From the NCBI RefSeq assembly GCF_000617845.2, contig NZ_DF820426.1:248001-312000 (forward strand): 64,000 nt of DNA. Direction: 5' to 3'. Below the pieces are notes generated by a model. It was not told the origin of the DNA. It ran no database searches and worked only from the letters and a program-made list of their open reading frames with translations. Every line of letters begins with the position of its first letter. The first letter of the stretch is position 1. This stretch comes from Bradyrhizobium sp. DOA9. Lineage in GTDB: Bacteria; Pseudomonadota; Alphaproteobacteria; Rhizobiales; Xanthobacteraceae. Both the position numbers and the translations under genes were made by a program. Positions 54,762-63,545 of this stretch are shown one piece after another.

Positions 54762-55345
54762 GCTCTCTCGCATCCGATTGCGCGCGGGCCTGGGGGGCCT
54801 AAGCTGCTAGCCCATGTCCTGTTCGCCAAGTACGGCCTGCACCTGCCGCTCATCGTCAGAGCGACGTCTACCAGCGTGAAAGCATTAATCTCCTGCTCGC
54901 CATCGAGCGCGAGATTAACGGTCTTTCTTCGCCGGAACATTTGCGTGTGCGCCAGGAGCATAGCCGCCCTCTGATCGTCGAGCTGGAGGCGTGGTTGCGC
55001 GAGCAGCGCGCCAAGCTCTCCAGGAACAACGGCACGACCAAAGCGATCATTTACGGCCTCAGTGGCTGGGATGCATTTAGCCGCTTCAATGATGACGGAC
55101 GGCTTTGCATGTAACAATGCTGCTGAGCGTGAGCTCCGGGCGTTCGCCGTGGGGCGAACGAATTGAACCTTCGCTGGGTCCCACGAGGGCGGCCGGCGCG
55201 CGGCTACCATCTAGAGCCTCATCGCCTCTGCCAAGCTCAATGACATTGACACGCAGGCTTGGCTTGCCGACGTGCTGGCGGCCTAGCGGATCATCCCTCC
55301 AAGCGCATCCACGACTAATGCCCTGGAGCTGGCGACCTCAGGACG
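54762..55345 (+). pseudogene. IS66 tnpC remnant, middle and 3' parts
   Basis: Continuation of the degenerate IS66 at 50985-51860. SHPIARGPGGPKLLAHVLFAKYGLHLPL is followed, after an internal deletion, by LLAIEREINGLSSPEHLRVRQEHSRPLIVELEAWLREQRAKLSRNNGTTKAIIYGLSGWDAFSRF. Scattered stops and shifts precede TFAGSHEGGRRA and AKLNDIDTQAWLADVLA. It is unable to encode a transposase. Confidence 0.85.
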
Positions 55346-55457
55346 ACGCTCAGGCAGCATTTATTAGCGCTTCGCTGCCCATCCTAGGCTCGATAAGCGC
55401 GCCCCCCGTGCGGCGATCGTCGTACGAAAACACGCCGATGACTAATTGAGTATTTAG

Positions 55458-56872
55458 ATGAAGACCTTGGAAGCCGCCCTTTCCCGCGCCCGCACGAGCC
55501 TCGAGTCTGGCGAGCTATCTCACATTCTCGGCCGCCGTATCGCCTTTCCTACGGAAAGCCAGAATCCGGAGCGAGCCAATGTTCTGCGTCACTACCTAGT
55601 CGATGAAATAGGGCCGTCATTTGCTGAAATGGGATTCAAGTGGAAGCTCATTGAGCATCCAAAAGCCAAGGGATCCTTCCTGCTCGCAGAGCGGATCGAG
55701 TCGCCAGAAATGCCGATTGTATTCAGCCACGGCCACGGCGACGTGATTCTTGGTCTAGACGATGAATGGAACGCGGCGTTGACGCCTTGGCACCTGACCG
55801 AATGTGACGGGCGTTGGTATGGTCGCGGTGTTGCGGATAACAAAGGGCAGCACACCATCAACATGGAAGCGATGAAACATGTGATCGCCACGCGCGGTCG
55901 GCTTGGCTTCAACGCAGAATTCCTGATTGAGATGGGCGCGGAGGTCGGTTCGCCGGTTCAAGTGAGATCTGCAGTGAACATTGCGAGGAGATGAGTGCCG
56001 ACGTGATGATCGCTTCAGATGGTCCTCGCTTGCAGGCTGATCGTCCAACCCTTAGGCTCGGATCGCGAGGCTGCTTCAATTGTGATATGACGATCGAGTC
56101 GCGCGCACGAGCGCACCATTCGGGCAATTGGGGAGGGTTAATCTCAAGTCCCGGAATCCAGCTTGCAAATGCCATCGCCACGATCTGCTCGGCGACAGGG
56201 CAAATCCGCATCTCAGACTGGGTGCCAAGCGAAGTTCCCCCTTCAGTTCGCCGAGTTCTAGCTGATTGTGATGTGAACCCTGGAGAGGGCGGACCCGAGA
56301 TCGACTCACGGTGGGGCGAGCCCGGCCTTACGCCAGCTGAGCGTCTGATCGGGTGGCCAGCTTCGAAGTTCTCGCGTTCAAGACAGGCAATCCTGACCAG
56401 CCTATGAACGCCATTCCCTCGCGCGCCTGGGCTCGCTGCCATTTGCGCTTCCCAGTGGGTGTAGACGCGGAGGGGATCCTCCCAGCGCTAGGCCGGCATT
56501 TGGACCGACATGGTTTTAAGCACGTGAAGATCCAAAGAAAACACGAGCCAGTGGATCTGCCGACGCGACTGAACCCGGAGGACGCGTGGGTTCAATGGGC
56601 CGCCGCGTCAATTCGCGCGCGCCAGCGCAAAAACAATTACGGTGCTCCCCAACAGCGCTGGTTCTTTTCCTAATTACATTTTCGCCGAGATCCTGGGCCT
56701 GCGCACCCTCTGGGTCAATCACTCCTATGGCACTTGCTCGCAGCACGCACCGAACGAGCATTTACCAGTGCAGTTGGTTCGTGAGGCACTGGACATCATG
56801 ACCTCTCTTTTTGGGGACCTTGGCTCCCGAGACACCCCAAAGGTTTGGAGCTTGAAAGCCTCGCATCCTTAG
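55458..56872 (+). pseudogene. Second copy of the M20 metallopeptidase gene, frameshifted
   Basis: The predicted sequence is by eye roughly 85% identical to the intact gene at 39198 over its first 160 residues, and begins at the same ATG (MKTLEAALSRAR). Frames change near 55960, 56350 and 56640, so no full-length protein results. In addition the catalytic motif reads IEMGAEVGS instead of IEMGEEAGS, replacing the catalytic Glu with Ala. The end (DIMTSLFGDLGSRDTPKVWSLKASHP) differs from the first copy after the last conserved block. The DUF2817 copy follows 131 bp downstream; in the intact locus the two genes overlap. Confidence 0.92.
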
Positions 56873-57231
56873 TTAGCCAAGAGGTGGGCGCCGAAGCGAT
56901 TGATCAAGGCGCATCGCGAGCCCGGCCAAGTCATCATAGACAAAAGAGTGCGAGGCATTTCTTCCACGCGCCGCGTCACCACAAACCAAGGAGACCGATC
57001 ACGATGATTCTTGAAGGTGCAAAACAAGTTGCTCCGCTTGTCTTTTCCGACAGTTACGCGGAGGCAAGACAACACTTCTTGGCGGTAGCACCCAAAGCCA
57101 GACCATATCCATGCAGCGCAAAGGGCCCCTCGGGCGAAGCCCTCTTCACAGATGCTGCATATTTTGGGGACCCGATTGGAGTGCACCCCTATCGTGAGAC
57201 ACGATGACCGGGGACAGTTGGGTCCGCCGTC

Positions 57232-58230
57232 CTAGAGTGGGTGGGGGGGTTGAGCGATGGGGGCCGCTCTGCGGGGCTGCTGCGCAGCAGCCCCGCAGAG
57301 CGGTAAAGTTTGTTCGAACTCGGCGGGGGCCCGGTAGGCCAGCGCCGAGTGCAGGCGTTGTCGGTTGTACACCTCCTCGATGAAGTTGCCGATGGCATTT
57401 CTGGCATGCTGCGCATCGCGGTAGGTCTGGCCGTTGACCTCCTCCGTTTTAAGGGTCTTCATGAAGCTCTCCGCCTTGGCATTGTCGTAGGGATTGCCGA
57501 CCCGGCTCATGCTGGCGACAATGTCGTGCTGCTGCAGCAGTTCGGTGTAGTCGGCGCAGGCATATTGGGTGCCGCGGTCGGAATGGTGGATCAGGCTGCC
57601 GGGCATCGGCCGGCGCGCCTCGATCGCCATCGCGAGGGCTGCGATCGCAAGACTTGCCTCGAGGTGCGTTTCCAGCGCCCAGCCAACCACGCGCCGGCTG
57701 AAGGCATCGATCACCACGGCAAGATAGACGAACTCTTCCCCCAGCCGGATGTAGGTGAGGTCCGCTACCCAGAGCTGGTCAAGGCCATTTGGCATCATGC
57801 CGCGGGCAAGGTTCGCCACCACGCGCCAGCCATGGCGCGAGTCTGTCGTGACGGGCACAAACGGCTTTTGCCGCAGGCACAACAGGTTATCCTGCTGCAT
57901 CAGGCGCAGCACGCGTTTGCTGTTCACAGCAAAGCCTTCCCGGCGCAGCAGAGCCGTGATCCGGCGATAGCCATAATGCCGGTGCGCCAGCGCCAGCCGC
58001 TGGATCGCGTCCCGCACCTCGGTCTCTTCCGCACGCGGGGCGGAGGCCGCCCAGTGCCGGTAATAGCCGGCGCGGCTGACGCCGGCCAGCGCGCACATCC
58101 GATCAATCGTGAGTTCGCCTTGCGACAGGGGGGCCGTCATCGCTTGGATGACCGCGTAGATCCCGTTGCGCCAGGTCCGGCGTTCGGCCGCCGTGCTTCC
58201 CTGACCCGCCGCAAGGCTTGTCGAAAACAA
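57232..58230 (-). CDS. IS3-family transposase OrfB
   Basis: A frame of 332 codons carrying the IS3 OrfB. The HTH_21-like segment is in GELTIDRMCALAGVSRAGYYRH and RHYGYRRITALLRREGFAVNSKRVLRLM. The integrase core has Asp in QLWVADLTYIRLGEEFVYLAVVIDAFSRRVVGW, Asp in LIHHSDRGTQYA and Glu in YDNAKAESFMKTLKTEEV. All catalytic residues are present. It is normally made as an OrfAB fusion by -1 frameshifting within the overlap with orfA, so the first ATG may not be used. The last 20 codons run through a long palindrome and continue close to the element end. Confidence 0.92.
   Translation of the reverse strand: MFSTSLAAGQGSTAAERRTWRNGIYAVIQAMTAPLSQGELTIDRMCALAGVSRAGYYRHWAASAPRAEETEVRDAIQRLALAHRHYGYRRITALLRREGFAVNSKRVLRLMQQDNLLCLRQKPFVPVTTDSRHGWRVVANLARGMMPNGLDQLWVADLTYIRLGEEFVYLAVVIDAFSRRVVGWALETHLEASLAIAALAMAIEARRPMPGSLIHHSDRGTQYACADYTELLQQHDIVASMSRVGNPYDNAKAESFMKTLKTEEVNGQTYRDAQHARNAIGNFIEEVYNRQRLHSALAYRAPAEFEQTLPLCGAAAQQPRRAAPIAQPPHPL
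57264..57303. repeat. 40-bp perfect palindrome in the IS3 orfB 3' end
   Basis: CCGCTCTGCGGGGCTGCTGC is followed directly by its reverse complement, with no spacer. It lies inside the orfB coding region, about 30-70 bases before the stop on the minus strand, and encodes the poorly conserved tail. It could act as a strong hairpin in mRNA or a cruciform in DNA. Confidence 0.88.
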
Positions 58231-58547
58231 TCCAGTTCGATCTGCTGCTGGCCGACTTTGCGTTCGAGCTCTGCAATTCGCTCCGGCGCGGCGGGATCAC
58301 CAGCCGTGACCTCGCGCGCCCGCTTCTTCACTTTCGCCGTCACGACGCCATCGCCCTTGCGAGGCCGCCCCAGCGGGCGAAGCGCTTCCGCCCCGCCCGC
58401 CCGGAACAGCTTGCGCCACGAATAGAGATCTTTACGCAGCACTGTCAGTTCGTCTGACAGCGCCCTGACCGTCTCGCCCGCCAACATCTGGCGGACCGCC
58501 TCAAGCTTGAATTCTCGATCGAACTTACGGGGAGATTTGTTGGGCAT
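58137..58547 (-). CDS. IS3-family transposase OrfA
   Basis: A 136-residue OrfA. The helix-turn-helix KFDREFKLEAVRQMLAGETVRALSDELTVLRKDLYSWRKLF (about residues 8-48) binds the IS ends. A leucine-zipper-like helix PERIAELERKVGQQQIELDCFRQAL (about residues 87-111) precedes the overlap with orfB. Intact. ATG 58547 is preceded by AAAGGAGAA, an excellent ribosome binding site. Confidence 0.92.
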   Translation of the reverse strand: MPNKSPRKFDREFKLEAVRQMLAGETVRALSDELTVLRKDLYSWRKLFRAGGAEALRPLGRPRKGDGVVTAKVKKRAREVTAGDPAAPERIAELERKVGQQQIELDCFRQALRRVREARRPNAGPGATGSTRSSKR

Positions 58548-59533
58548 CCGTTCTCCTTTAGAGAACTGTCCCCGGTTTTTCTTGTCTCACTTTTGGGGTG
58601 CACTCCAGATGCCAAGAAGCTGCTGATCCTCTTTTCCGCCACGCACGGCCCAGAAGGGTACTGCGGCTCTGCGAGCCAACTGCTGTTCATCGAATCGAAC
58701 CTGGCGGCAGCGCTACCACGCTCGACAGGCGTTCTCATGGTCCACGCCCTAAAATGCTATGGTTTGCCTGGAATCCCCGGGTGACTGCGGAGGGCTGCGA
58801 TCTCAATCGACACTTCGTTGACTTTTCCAGGCCGCTTCCAGCAAACCCCCGATACGACGATTTGGCACAGCACTTCGTTCCGCCGGATCTTTCTGAAGAC
58901 ACGCTTCGACGTGCCGATGCAGTGATCGCAGAGTATCGAAGAACGCACGGCGAGCTTGCATTTCGGATGGCGCGGCAATCCGCTCAGCACACCGATCCTG
59001 GTGGCATCTTTTACCGCGGGATTGGACCGACCGAAGCAAGGCGCACGCTGGAACAAATCGCGGAGGATTTTGACGTGGGGGCCCGGGATCGTGTCATCAT
59101 CGTCGACTATCACAGCTGCCTTGGCCCCTATGGCTGCGGGGAGCTACAAACGGAGGAAGTCTCGGGGTTGGATGGGCACGAGCGTGCCGTAAGGATCTTC
59201 GGCCCATCGGCGACGTCGCCAATCCTTGGGACCTCCGCTGCGACCTCGCTCTACGGGACACAAGATGATTTCTGGGAGGGCGCTCTGGGTGATCGGCACA
59301 CCTACATTTGTCTGGAGTATGGGACATATTCTCCCGAAGTCCTTGCGGAAGGCAGGCGCAAAGAGCAGTGGTTGTTCGTCCATCGTCCGCAAGACGGAGA
59401 TTCAGAACTTACCCGCGCGATCCGCAACGCTACAAAGAATAACTCTTATCCGCAAAGGATGGACTGGAAGGAGATGGTTGCCTGGAGGTCGCATATGGTC
59501 CACCGCCAGGCTCTGGAAGCGTTTACGACATGA

Positions 59534-59959
59534 GCGTGAACGGGGAACACTGGGTGATCTCGCGCGTCATGGAAACGCCCCCTTAGCATCACGAGGATTT
59601 GCCTCCTCCGTGGATAGCTGAGGCGAAAGTGAATGAAACGGGGACGTATCGCTGAAAGGCGGGGCAACTGATGAAGATGCCGGATGGCGTCGCGGAATGA
59701 TGCGCTTGAGGCGTGCGGGTGGCGTGTGAAGCGGATTGCGGGTGGCTGGGGGTTCCGGCCATCAGGCTTTAAAAGGCCGCATGGCGGCGGGCGGGATGAA
59801 GCCGTTCAACGCGCTAGAGCTGCCCAAGCATCTCGATGGCCGTCAGGGTTGCCTGCGTGAGAGGCGCATTCGGCATCCGCGCAAAGCCGACGTGGTCCGA
59901 AAGGGCCTGTTGGCAGAGAACGGCGTAGCGTGTGATCTTCCCCCGAAACGTGGACGGGG
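59534..59959 (+). other. Gene-less stretch with a possible IS21 istA scrap
   Basis: No intact gene. At about 59850-59930 a frame reads RHPRKADVVRKGLLAENGVA, resembling the QHRGNADVVRQELAAEKGI segment of one group of IstA proteins, with stops before it. This is a weak match to a short stretch and might be chance. Confidence 0.35.
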
Positions 59960-60227
59960 TTAAGCTACTTTTTGCTCCATCTCGATCGGGGCGATATATC
60001 CGATGGCGGAATGAAGCCGGGTCCGATTGTGGAAGCCCTCGATGAAGCCGAAGATATCGCGCTGGGCCTCGGCTCGGGTGCTGTATTGGCGATGATGTAC
60101 GAGCGCGGTCTTCAGGTTGGAAGAAGCTCTCCATTGGTGCGTTGTCGTCACAGTCGGCTTTGCGGCTCATTGATGCGGTGATGCCAGCGGCTGCCAGGGC
60201 TGTACGGTCGTGGTGTGAGGCGTATTG
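59960..60227 (-). pseudogene. IS3-family orfB 3' part (copy D)
   Basis: Minus-strand pieces read YASHHDRTALAAAGITASMSRKADCDDNAPMESFF, then LKTALVHHRQYSTRAEAQRDIFGFIEGFHNRTRLHSAIGYIAPIEMEQKVA in a second frame: the C-terminal third of an IS3-family OrfB with one frameshift. The first residues continue the reading broken by IS30 at 61678. Confidence 0.83.
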
Positions 60228-61677
60228 GGCGGATTGCAAGGGTCGTCGCAACACCAGTTGTTTTCACTCATGACAGCAATCCGTCAAGCGCTTCTGCCGA
60301 CGTTTTCCAGCCTAGTGTCTTTCTGGGTCGCGCATTGAGGGCCGCTGCCACAGCGGATATCTCAGCGGCGCTGAGGAAGCTCAGGTCTGTGCCTTTCGGG
60401 ACGTACTGCCGCAGCAACCCGTTGGTATTCTCGTTAGTACCGAGCCGCCAAACGGCTTTGCGGGTCGCAGAAGTACACCTGGATACCCGCATCGATCTTG
60501 AGACGATCGTGCTGGGCCATTTCCGCTCCCTGATCCCAGGTCAGCGAGCGACGCAGTTCTTCGGGCAAGGTGATGATTGTGCGCGTGATCGCGTCGCGCA
60601 CGGCTTCGGCCCAGCGTCCCGCGAGCGCGGGCCGTTCTTCACGCGCGGAGCTTCACCATGCCCTACCAACCGGGGAATAGCATCGTGAAGCGCGTCGTAC
60701 GCTTGACCAGCGTGCCGATTGCCGAACTGCCAAGACCGAGGATGAGGTCTCCCTCCCAATGTCCCGGCACGGCTCGATCGGTCGCGTCAGCGTGGCGCTC
60801 ACTAATCATGATCTCCGGCGAGACGAAGCCCTTGCCCCGCCTGCGTACGCGCCACCTGGGCACGCGCAACACGCTTCCAGTTTGCAAGCTGGCCGTCAGT
60901 TCGCTGCGTAGTACACCGCGGTCCTGAACGAAGAGAGCCTGATAGATGGCTTCGTGGCTGATGCGCATCGGCTTGTCGTCCGCGAAGTTGATCGGCAAGC
61001 GTCGGTCAATCTGCTCAGGGCTCCATGCTTTGGCCCATCGTCGATCCTTTTGCCGGCCGATGTCGGCGGCCGCTCCACCGAACGGTGGGGTCAGCAGTAT
61101 AAGCTCCGCTCGGGGCTACCACAGCGCCGGTAAGTCTCTCCTCCACATAAGCGCGCAAGGCTGCGTTGGGCGCAAGCTTGGTCGGCTTGGGCCGGCGAGC
61201 AGATCGGTCTGCATGCCATTGGGCAGTTGTTGCCCGATAATCCAACCCGCCGCCGCGGGTGGCCGCGTTTCGCCGCATTTCACGGGAGATCGTCGAAGCA
61301 GCGCGTCCCCAGCGACGCCCAATCTCCCGTATGGAATGGCCCTGCACCTTTAGAAGGGCGATTTCCTCGCGGGTCAACCAATGAAAGATAGCGCCCAGAG
61401 GGAGGCTTGGCCGAAGATCTGAACATTGCTGGTGGCGTACCCCTGTCTTTCGGAACAATCTGCTTCCGACAGGTTGCGATAACCCGGCCTCAAACTCAGC
61501 ATCTTCGGTACTCTGCCCCTGTGGCAATCGCCTTCCAAACTCTATTCAGCTCATCGCGTCGCAGACGGCCGGCCTGGCGATGGCAATGGCGCTCGTCGCG
61601 CCCGCGCCGAGCCTCGACTTACAACTTTCATCGCAACCTCCAAGTTCAGAGTGTCGCGACGACCGTTTGAATCCGCC
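60228..61677 (-). mobile_element. IS30-family element, about 1450 bp, inserted in an IS3 orfB
   Basis: Ends are GGCGGATTGCAAGGGTCGTC (left) and, outward from the right, GGCGGATTCAAACGGTCGTC. Removing it with one copy of a 2-bp repeat TT (60226-60227, 61678-61679) joins HHSDRGVQ to YASHHDRTALAAAG, restoring the IS3 OrfB reading. Its transposase gene is frameshifted, so it is no longer autonomous. Confidence 0.85.
60268..61631 (-). pseudogene. IS30-family transposase with several frameshifts
   Basis: The reading starts at ATG 61631 (MKVVSRGSARARRAPLPSPGRP), shifts, and continues with IFHWLTREEIALLKVQGHSIREIGRRWGRAASTISREMRRNAATRGGG (the IS30 helix-turn-helix). Then follow YRATTAQWHADRSARRPKPTKLA, RISHEAIYQALFVQ, AVPGHWEGDLILGLGSSAIGTLVKRTTRFTML (first catalytic Asp), SLTWDQGAEMAQHDRLKID (second Asp) and TNENTNGLLRQYVPKGTDLS (Glu region) in different frames. 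At least three indels and stops are present. The C-terminal RPRKTLGWKTSAEALD is intact. Confidence 0.9.
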
Positions 61678-61745
61678 TTGCACCCCGCGATCGGAGTGAT
61701 GGGTCAACCCTGCGCCCGGCTGCCGCTGATGGATGACCATCGTAT
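61678..61745 (-). pseudogene. IS3-family orfB fragment (copy D), upstream side of IS30
   Basis: On the minus strand MVIHQRQPGAGLTHHSDRGVQ is the OrfB segment with the second catalytic Asp. It is followed at 61678 by the IS30 end and continues at 60227. Its other side joins an IstB fragment at about 61745. Confidence 0.8.
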
Positions 61746-62134
61746 AGCGCGACGATCGCGGCGCCGAGATGAGTCTTGCCGCCGCCGGGTGGACCGAACA
61801 GAAGCAGATTGGCGCCGGCCTTCAACCAGGCGTCGCCGGCGGCGAGCGCCATCGCCTGTGCCTTTGACAGCATCGGCACGCTTTCGAGGTCGAAGGTGGC
61901 GAGCGTCTTGCCGGCGGGCAAACGCGCTTCCACCATGTGTCGCTCGATGCGTCGGCGGGTACGATCGGCTGCCTCGTGCTCGGCAAGGGCGGCGAGGAAG
62001 CGGGCGGCAGGCCAGCCTTCCTTGTCCGATTGCGCGGCGAGCTTCAGCCAGATCGCCTTGACGCCCGGCAGGCGAAGCTCATTGAGGAGCAGCTCGACGC
62101 GGACAGCATCGACGGATGTCGTCATACCGGTCAT
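61746..62134 (-). pseudogene. istB: IS21 remnant (copy D), istB 5' part
   Basis: From ATG 62134 the frame reads MTGMTTSVDAVRVELLLNELRLPGVKAIWLKLAAQSDKEGWPAARFLAALAEHE, then the Walker A GPPGGGKTHLGAAIVALY. It is the first half of an IstB; at about 61745 it runs into the IS3 orfB fragment, losing Walker B onward. It overlaps the upstream istA stop by four bases, the normal IS21 arrangement. Confidence 0.85.
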
Positions 62135-62637
62135 GCTGCTTCTCCCAGGTTCGAGTGGGTCGACACGATGCTAACGGAGGCCAGCTCATCGTAGACGTCG
62201 AGCGGCGCCAGTTTGACGGCGACACCCGGGATCGAGCTCGCCTCGGGCCGGAAGCGATCGCGCAGTACGGCAAGATCGGGTAACCGTCCGGCATCAAGAT
62301 CGATCGCGATCGCCTCGGCGAGGCCGGCTTCGCAGGCTCGCTCTTGAGCCAATGCCAGAAGCTCAACCGTCACCTTGCAGGCGCGCCGGTCGTCACCGTG
62401 TTCCCGAAAGGCCTCGAACAGACGTTTGTAGGCTGCGCGCGGGAAGAGCTGGTCGCGATAGACGAGGTTGAGGAGCGCCATCGGCTTGCGCCGCAGGGCA
62501 TGTATAACGTGCCGGTAATCGACGACATGCCCGCCCTGGGTCTCCGATACTGGCCGACCGCGCCGCAGCGTCACGACCGGCGTGACGCCGAGGAAGCATT
62601 CGAGCCGGTCGTCGAAGATGCGCACACGCAGGCGATG
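62131..62637 (-). pseudogene. istA: IS21 remnant (copy D), istA 3' part
   Basis: The frame HRLRVRIFDDRLECFLGVTPVVTLRRGRPV...VVDYRHVIHALRRKPMALLNLVYRDQLFPRAAYKRLFEAF is the C-terminal domain of an IstA, ending at 62131 in normal overlap with istB. The catalytic domain is missing; at about 62637 the sequence turns into an oppositely oriented istA fragment. It is of the same group as copy C but not identical. Confidence 0.83.
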
Positions 62638-63068
62638 GCTCAAGCGCAAGCACGTGACGCTGTCGATTGTGTGGGAGGAGTACATCGCCGGCGAACCCGG
62701 CGGGTATCGTTGTTAGCGGTTCTGCGTCTCTACCGGGCCTGGGAAGGCAGGCTGTCGGTGACGATGCGCCAGTCGCATGCGGCCGACGACAAGCTGTTCA
62801 TCGACTATGCCGGCGACGGCCTGCCGGTGGTAATCGACCGGTTCGCCGGCGAACCGCGCACCGCGCAGATCTTCGTCGCGGTGCTGGGCGCATCGAGCTT
62901 CACCTACGCTCAGGCGACCTGGAGGCAGGGCCTCGCCGACTGGATCAGCGGGCACGTCGGCGCCTTCGAGGCAATCGGCGGTGTGCCGGCACTGCTGGTG
63001 CCGGACAACACGCGGTGATCGAGACCTGCCTCTACGATCCGCAGACCAACCGCAGCTATGCCGACGTA
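62638..63068 (+). pseudogene. IS21 remnant (copy E), istA middle part
   Basis: The plus strand reads LKRKHVTLSIVWEEYIAGEPGGYR, shifts frame, then gives LYRAWEGRLSVTMRQSHAADDKLFIDYAGDGLPVVIDRFAG (catalytic Asp) and AQIFVAVLGASSFTYAQATWRQGLADWISGHVGAFEAIGGVPALLVPDNT (second Asp). After another shift it continues VIETCLYDPQTNRSYADVAA. The N-terminus and everything after are missing. It meets copy D head-to-head on the left and an IS256 fragment on the right. Confidence 0.85.
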
Positions 63069-63545
63069 GCGGCCGGCGCGTCGTCTCCGCCTTCATCGCC
63101 ACCGCGTTCGCCCAAGACGATGCCGAGGCCGCTCGCACCCAGTGGCGCAAGGTCGCTGACCAGCTCCGTCCCAAGCTGCCCAAGCTTGACGGCTTCCTGG
63201 ACGAGGCCGAGACCGATGTGCAGAGCCTACATGACGTTCCCGCCGCAGCACCCGACCAAGCTGCACTCGACCAATCCGATCGAACGCCTGTACGGCGAGA
63301 TTAAGCGCCGGACCGAGGTCGTCGGCATCTTCCCCAATGAAGATGCCATCGTTCGCCTCATCGGCGCGATCCTGCTCGAGCAAAACGACGAATGGGCTGT
63401 CCAGCGTGCCCGCTACATGACGCTGGAAGCCATCGCGCCGATGATCCCACCGTCAGCCTTCCGGCGATTGCCAGCTGACCAGCCCGGCTCTCGCCGGCGA
63501 ACGCGGTGACCCGCCGCCACCTACACCACGCTAGGGGACACGATT
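63069..63545 (+). pseudogene. IS256-family fragment: 3' part of transposase and right end
   Basis: Closely matches the intact element at 7539-8962 from GRRVVSAFIATAFAQDDAEAARTQWRKVADQL onward. An extra base at about 63222 shifts the frame before YMTFPPQH; the rest (NPIERLYGEIKRRTEVVGIFPNE...QRARYMTLEAIAP) is in another frame. The right terminal repeat GGGGACACGATT ends at about 63545, directly against the capA-like gene. The 5' two thirds of the element are missing. Confidence 0.9.

Larger units (their letters stand above)
57177..58607 (-). mobile_element. Intact IS3-family element (copy C), 1431 bp
   Basis: Inverted ends share TGGAGTGCACCCC, then partly matching GTGAGACA and CCGGGGACAG. A 3-bp direct repeat GAT flanks it (57174-57176 and 58608-58610), as expected for IS3. 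It carries intact overlapping orfA and orfB on the minus strand and a 40-bp perfect palindrome inside the orfB 3' end. It has interrupted the second DUF2817 gene. Confidence 0.92.
57004..59533 (+). pseudogene. Second copy of the DUF2817 gene, split by an IS3 element
   Basis: From ATG 57004 the first 57 codons match the intact DUF2817 gene at 40711 (GAKQVAPLVFSDSYAEARQHFLAVAPKA). At 57177 an IS3 element intervenes; the gene resumes at 58608 (DAKKLLILFSATHGPEGYCGSASQLLF). One more frameshift lies at about 58760. From there to TGA 59533 the frame is open and keeps CDLNRHFVDF, IIVDYHSCLGPYG and ICLEYGTYSP. The 3' half is thus well preserved, suggesting that inactivation is recent. Confidence 0.93.
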
